DNA of 64,000 bases from UBA1141 sp963665155 (lineage in GTDB: Bacteria; Chloroflexota; Dehalococcoidia; Lucifugimonadales; UBA3495): the NCBI GenBank assembly GCA_963665155.2, contig OY761986.2:1302001-1366000 (forward strand), read 5' to 3'. The notes under the pieces are model-generated. The model worked only from the letters and a program-made list of their open reading frames with translations. It made no database searches and had not been told where the DNA came from. Positions 60,122 to 64,000 of the stretch are shown here, piece after piece (within the stretch, counting starts at the first letter, position 1; each line of letters begins with the position of its first letter). The position numbers and the translations under genes were made by a program.

Positions 60122-61696
60122 ATGAAATATGACGTTGTTATCATCGGCGGGGGAGCGGCTGGATCGGTGTTGGCCAGCAGATTGGCTGAAGACCCGAATA
60201 CCTCCGTTCTGTTGCTGGAAGCCGGGCGGGATTACCCTGATCCTTCCTACCTTCCGGACGAAATAAAGTTCGGAAACACAAGTTTTGCGGAATCCCCTGA
60301 ATCGGAACACAACTGGGCCTTGCGGGGAACCCTCACCGAAGAGCAAGGGGAGACTCACGTTGCGCAAGGCAAGGTGATCGGAGGAGGGTCATCCATCAAT
60401 GGGCAGGCGATGCAGAGAGGATTACCCGAGGATTTCGATTCCTGGTCGGCCATGGGCAATGATCAATGGTCCTATGACAAGGTACTGCCTTTCTTTAGGA
60501 AATCTGAACGCGACCTCGACATTCGGGATGATTTTCATGGGACCGATGGGCCAATACCGGTCAGGCGTCGTCAAACGGGTCCGTGGCCGGATATACAAAA
60601 GGCCTTCCACGCAGCCTGTTTGAATGAAGGTTACGGGGCAGTTGAGGATACCAATGGGCCGAACCCTGCGGGCGTTGGCGTGTGGCCTTCGAACAACCTT
60701 GACGGCTGGAGGATGAGCGCTGCTATCACTCACCTAAATCCGATGCGCCACTGTCTTAACCTTACGGTGAGGGGAGAGGTTTTCGTCAGGAAGGTGTTGA
60801 TCGAGGATCTAAAGGCTGTCGGCGTGGAAGTCGAAAGTGGGGGCGAGGTCTTCAACGTTGAAGCAGAGCGTGTTGTGTTGTGCGCCGGAGCTCTAAAGTC
60901 GCCCCACTTGCTCATGCTATCGGGAATCGGCCCCAAGGACCAACTTCAGCAATTCGGAATACCTGTCGTTCTTGATATTCCCGGAGTGGGACAGAACTTG
61001 ATGAACCATCTGAGCGCCCAGGTTACCTTCAAAGTCAAAGACGGACTGTCCCTCCACGGCGATTTCGATGCGGTACACTTTGGCCTGCATTACACCTCCG
61101 ACGGTTCGAGCGAAGTCAATGATATGTTGCTGAGGACTACGCCAATGGTGGACGAAAGACCGGAACGGGTCCCCGGTTTGCGGACCAAGTTCCTGAATGA
61201 CGACGTCCCGGCTGAACGGGTGGCGAGACTCTCGGTCACCCTCGGTTTACCGGACGGCTCGGGATACGTCCGGCTTGCGTCCGCCGATCCCTCGGTACAG
61301 CCTACCTTCAATTATTGTTATCTCCAAGATCCAAACGACAAGCGTCGGGTGCGGGAAGGAATACGGAAAGCGGTTCGATTCCTAGAATCCGACGCATATA
61401 AAGACGTGTGTGATTACCGTCTCTATCCCACGGAAGACATTCTGGCCGATGACGACGCTTTGGACCTGTACGTGCGCCAGACCGTTGGATCAGCCAGGCA
61501 CGTATCCGGGACATGCAAGATGGGACCCGATTCAGACCCCATGGCGGTTGTTGACCAATACTGCAGAGTAAAGGGATTAAAGGGATTGTCGGTGGTCGAT
61601 GCGTCGGTGAAGCCGCGAATCACAAGGTCGGGTGGCAGCCACGCAACGGTTCTCATGATGGGGGAACGTGCCGCCGAGTGGATAACCTCGTCTTAA
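60122..61696 (+). CDS. GMC-family FAD oxidoreductase (choline dehydrogenase-like)
   Basis: This flavoenzyme of 524 residues would oxidise an alcohol. Seen are the FAD motif I-I-G-G-G-A-A-G-S-V, L-L-L-E-A-G, the GMC signature K-V-I-G-G-G-S-S-I-N-G, G-A-L-K-S-P-H-L-L-M-L-S-G-I-G, and the active-site His in S-A-R-H-V-S-G-T-C-K-M-G. The partner Asn/His lies near the C-terminal G-G-S-H-A-T. No signal peptide is seen. ATG 60122 has AAGGAGGG upstream. The substrate is unknown. It stands alone after the empty post-tRNA region. Confidence 0.93.
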   Translation: MKYDVVIIGGGAAGSVLASRLAEDPNTSVLLLEAGRDYPDPSYLPDEIKFGNTSFAESPESEHNWALRGTLTEEQGETHVAQGKVIGGGSSINGQAMQRGLPEDFDSWSAMGNDQWSYDKVLPFFRKSERDLDIRDDFHGTDGPIPVRRRQTGPWPDIQKAFHAACLNEGYGAVEDTNGPNPAGVGVWPSNNLDGWRMSAAITHLNPMRHCLNLTVRGEVFVRKVLIEDLKAVGVEVESGGEVFNVEAERVVLCAGALKSPHLLMLSGIGPKDQLQQFGIPVVLDIPGVGQNLMNHLSAQVTFKVKDGLSLHGDFDAVHFGLHYTSDGSSEVNDMLLRTTPMVDERPERVPGLRTKFLNDDVPAERVARLSVTLGLPDGSGYVRLASADPSVQPTFNYCYLQDPNDKRRVREGIRKAVRFLESDAYKDVCDYRLYPTEDILADDDALDLYVRQTVGSARHVSGTCKMGPDSDPMAVVDQYCRVKGLKGLSVVDASVKPRITRSGGSHATVLMMGERAAEWITSS

Positions 61697-62144
61697 CCCC
61701 GCCCTACCGGATCGGCTTTCAGGTTCTTGAAGTCGCGCTAATGACCCAGTGAACAGCGCGCATACGCCGACTTCAGGACTATTTCCGTACTTGGGATACG
61801 GTATAGGCTAACCTTCGAGCCTGTATCAGAAGTCGAGTCTATTACAGACGGTTGCAGCGGCTAAAATAGGAGAAATCTCTCCTAGGTACTATCATGCCGT
61901 TGCGACCGGTGAAGCGCAACCAAGCCCGGCTGCGCTCCCCCTAAGGCTCGATTATCTCCTTCCAGAGGATCACCCGGCTCGCTTCTTTGCCGCCCTCATC
62001 AGAGGATAAAAAGCGGCCAGAATTGTGGCGGGTGCTGGGCACCATCTCCCGGTTCAACGTCCTGACGAGGTTTCGACAGACCTTCTTGATCTTTTGTAGT
62101 ACCTGTTATCCATCTCCGACAGGCAACCTAGCATTTCTTAACGG
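61697..62144. other. intergenic region with a possible transposase fragment
   Basis: No complete gene is present. One plus-strand frame (61889-62009) reads like the N-terminus of an IS5/IS1182-type transposase. The remaining sequence carries nothing I recognise. Confidence 0.45.
61889..62009 (+). pseudogene. possible transposase N-terminal remnant
   Basis: The frame reads L-P-L-R-L-D-Y-L-L-P-E-D-H-P-A-R-F before a TAA at 62007-62009. The phrase L-P-E-D-H-x-A-R-F is typical of the N-terminus of IS5/IS1182-family transposases. Nothing downstream continues it in any frame that I can recognise, and no inverted ends are visible. Confidence 0.3.
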
Positions 62145-62981
62145 TTAAGCCACAGTCCAATCGTGCCGCGGCTTCCAACCCAGCATTCGCTGTGCTTTCT
62201 CGGTACTGATTACGCTGGCGATGCCTTGAAGGGGGCCACGGATTTCTACCCGATCACCAAAGTTGTCCTTGATAAGGTCAAGCGTGGGCTCTTGAAACCT
62301 TGATGAAGGCTGAGCAATCATGAACGCCTCGTGTCCCTCTATATCCGCCTCAATGGCCAGCAAATGTGCCTCAGCCACGTCCCGAGGATCGGCGTAGGCC
62401 CACATCACAAGCGTGAGAGGATTTTCGGGAGTGGGCGCTGGCCAAGGAAATTCCTGCTGTCCTTCGGGAGGCACCACGTTGGTAAACCGAAGGCTAACGA
62501 CGGAGGTCGTGGAATTCCGGGCAATCATCTTACCGATGTCTTCTCCCACCTGCTTGGACAGACCATAGGGCTCGAACGGCATCATGGGGTGTTCTTCATC
62601 TAGGGGTAGATATATGGGCTCGAAAGCCGCTGCGTCGTGAGCCCACCCCATACCGAAGGCACTGGATGAAAACACCACTCGTCGGAGCCCCATCTCCGCT
62701 GCCGACATCATGAGGTTGAACGTGCTTTGCACGTTGTTATCGAAAATCACGCGGCCGTCAGCGCGCAACGGTCCCGGGATGGCACCCATGTGTATTACAC
62801 CTTCTGCGCCTTTTAGAATGCCTTCTACCTTCTTCGAATCTAGCAAATCGCAAAGCACGAATTCGGTCGAGAGGTCATCGGCTTCGACTTGATCCGTTGC
62901 CAGAACCTCGATCTCCCAGTCTAGCAGAAGCCGAACCACCCTCCTGCCTAACCTACCTGCTGCCCCGGTTACGACTATCAT
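62145..62981 (-). CDS. NAD-dependent epimerase/dehydratase family protein
   Basis: This is an extended SDR protein of 278 residues. It has the NAD motif V-T-G-A-A-G-R-L-G, the active-site S-S-S (V-V-F-S-S-S-A-F-G) and Y-G-L-S-K (Y-x-x-x-K). V-I-H-M-G-A-I-P-G and A-D-P-R-D-V-A-E-A-H complete the fold. Sequences of this type include uronate dehydrogenases and sugar epimerases; which applies cannot be decided. ATG 62981. It is followed upstream on the same strand by a bicupin gene 78 bp away, so the two may be co-transcribed. Confidence 0.88.
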   Translation of the reverse strand: MIVVTGAAGRLGRRVVRLLLDWEIEVLATDQVEADDLSTEFVLCDLLDSKKVEGILKGAEGVIHMGAIPGPLRADGRVIFDNNVQSTFNLMMSAAEMGLRRVVFSSSAFGMGWAHDAAAFEPIYLPLDEEHPMMPFEPYGLSKQVGEDIGKMIARNSTTSVVSLRFTNVVPPEGQQEFPWPAPTPENPLTLVMWAYADPRDVAEAHLLAIEADIEGHEAFMIAQPSSRFQEPTLDLIKDNFGDRVEIRGPLQGIASVISTEKAQRMLGWKPRHDWTVA

Positions 62982-63059
62982 GTTGACTTCCTAAGGGTTG
63001 AAGTACGTTGTTTCGAAGAAACGACGGCAGCGCCGTGATTCTCGGCGTTATCCGTTTGG

Positions 63060-63770
63060 TTAATGCTCGGCAGCGTCGGACGCTACGGGATTGAAAGTCA
63101 CCCTCAGCATTGGTGCGTTCGACTCGTTACGCCACTGGTGCAGAATGTTTGGTGGCACCAGTATAGCGTCGCCTTCGGATACGGTGTAATCCTTGCCGCC
63201 GCAGGCCAGGGTGCCGGTGCCTTCCAGCACGTAGACCACGTGCTCCCATTGGTGGGTGTGCCCGCCGGTATCCGGATGGCTCACCGCTCCAGGAGCCATC
63301 GCGCCGTTGTATAGCATCAAATAGGTGGGCACACCGTCTTTGACGCCCAAGATGCGGCTCCCAGTATCGGCGTTCAGGTCCTTGAAGTTGCGAATAACCG
63401 GCGGTTCTCCGGTGCCCTGACCACCCTCGTTGTTTGCGCCACCGCTCTGGGCCGCAATTAGGGGATTTATTTCGATGCGGCGGATGTTGCCCTCGCCGCC
63501 ATTGTTCAGCGTGTAGTGATCCACGTTACCGGGGATGTACATCGCGTCCCCGGCTTTAACCGGGTACTCCTTCCCGTCGCAGACCAGGGTACCGCTCCCT
63601 TCCATTACGTAGACCTCATGCTCCCATTCGTGTATGTGATGGGAGCTGGTCTTGTCCGGTTCGATGACCGAATAGCTCATGGTGCAAGTAGGCGGATTAT
63701 CGTCCAGTGATATAAGACAGGCTGACTGGCCAGGCTCGAGGGTTCTGAAATTTCTGATTACAGGGTCCAT
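63060..63770 (-). CDS. bicupin protein (two tandem cupin_2 domains)
   Basis: The 236-residue protein consists of two homologous cupin barrels, each beginning V-I-R-N-F. The first carries the metal ligands H-H-I-H-E-W-E-H-E and later D-H-Y; the second has G-H-T-H-Q-W-E-H-V and L-H-Q-W. Both end with the V-x-P-x-N-x-x-H strand, so both could bind a metal. Such proteins are often dioxygenases, isomerases or sugar-binding proteins. ATG 63770 has GAGGAGG upstream. An internal gene duplication is evident. It precedes the epimerase-like gene on the same strand. Confidence 0.88.
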   Translation of the reverse strand: MDPVIRNFRTLEPGQSACLISLDDNPPTCTMSYSVIEPDKTSSHHIHEWEHEVYVMEGSGTLVCDGKEYPVKAGDAMYIPGNVDHYTLNNGGEGNIRRIEINPLIAAQSGGANNEGGQGTGEPPVIRNFKDLNADTGSRILGVKDGVPTYLMLYNGAMAPGAVSHPDTGGHTHQWEHVVYVLEGTGTLACGGKDYTVSEGDAILVPPNILHQWRNESNAPMLRVTFNPVASDAAEH

Positions 63771-63952
63771 AATGGCGCCTCCTCGTTGTGGTGGAATACC
63801 AGGAGATGGATGCTAGGGATAACGGCTACCTGTAAAAAAGGGATGCGGTTATTGAATTACAGTTGGTGGCTGATATGGCCGGCGGCCAGCACCCCCACCG
63901 TCAGCAGCTCCCTACTCCCAAGGCTTCCCGAATTATTGCAGGTGCAGGCTGT

Positions 63953-64000
63953 CTACTTCAAGGTTTCGTCAAGAATGTCCACCTTGATTTTGGCGGCCTC
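63953..64000 (-). CDS. 3' end of a gene cut by the window edge
   Basis: On the minus strand the last 48 bases read as 15 codons and a TAG with coding-like composition (A-A-K-I-K-V-D-I-L-D-E-T-L-K). This would be the C-terminus of a protein running beyond the window. The fragment is too short for a family call. The 182 bases between it and the bicupin start hold nothing recognisable. Confidence 0.3.
   Translation of the reverse strand, partial: EAAKIKVDILDETLK

Overview
This window looks like part of a chromosome of an uncultivated bacterium, most plausibly from the Chloroflexota (Dehalococcoidia/SAR202-like). That placement is an inference from gene content: an 11-gene nuo cluster without nuoEFG, a succinate dehydrogenase with an HdrB-like CCG subunit, a menaquinone-type methyltransferase, CaiB, GMC-oxidoreductase, cupin and Axe1-type hydrolase genes, and no outer-membrane genes. 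Most of the window is ordinary housekeeping sequence, but it is rich in small repeats, three of which lie inside or have broken genes.

Layout. 0.2-3.1 kb: a lipoprotein gene split by a 12-bp tandem repeat. 3.1-7.3 kb: an EndoQ-like repair nuclease divergent from groES-groEL, then a perfect 25-bp-arm terminator and a small zinc-ribbon ORF. 7.4-12.5 kb (minus): an alpha/beta hydrolase-fold protein, selA, an NAD(P)-binding protein, a UbiA-like membrane protein and a menG/ubiE methyltransferase. 12.7-16.5 kb (plus): an ECF sigma factor, its anti-sigma gene split by a 145-bp MITE-like element, and a SIMPL-domain lipoprotein behind an ECF-type promoter. 16.9-19.9 kb: ribD-ribE-ribBA. 20-23.3 kb (minus): prfB with a programmed frameshift and two Axe1-like paralogues. 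23.5-30 kb (plus): SRPBCC-like protein, plsY, thrS, a SnoaL-like protein and a DUF255 protein. 30.2-36.7 kb (plus): a decayed DUF3237 gene, monomeric isocitrate dehydrogenase, malate dehydrogenase, a HIT protein and a class-III aminotransferase.

36.7-53.7 kb (minus): SdhE-like, SdhB, SdhA, a NUDIX hydrolase, NAD kinase and the complex I cluster nuoABCDHIJK-(DUF2007)-LMN. 54-58.5 kb (plus): a CoA-transferase, rdgB carrying two in-frame insertions with palindromes, moaA and a fused RNase HI-MoaC gene. 58.6-64 kb: a hypothetical protein, a CAT-anticodon tRNA, a GMC oxidoreductase, a possible transposase remnant, an epimerase-like protein, a bicupin and the end of a cut gene.

How it fits together: icd, mdh, sdhABE, nuo and menG describe TCA-cycle oxidation feeding a quinone-linked respiratory chain; ribD/E/BA would supply flavins and moaA/moaC molybdenum cofactor. 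The most unusual items are the palindromic insertions in rdgB (with a related intergenic copy before mdh), the MITE whose precise removal restores the anti-sigma frame, the RNase HI-MoaC fusion, the 12-bp repeat open in all six frames, and a 7-bp repeat family confined to gene junctions.
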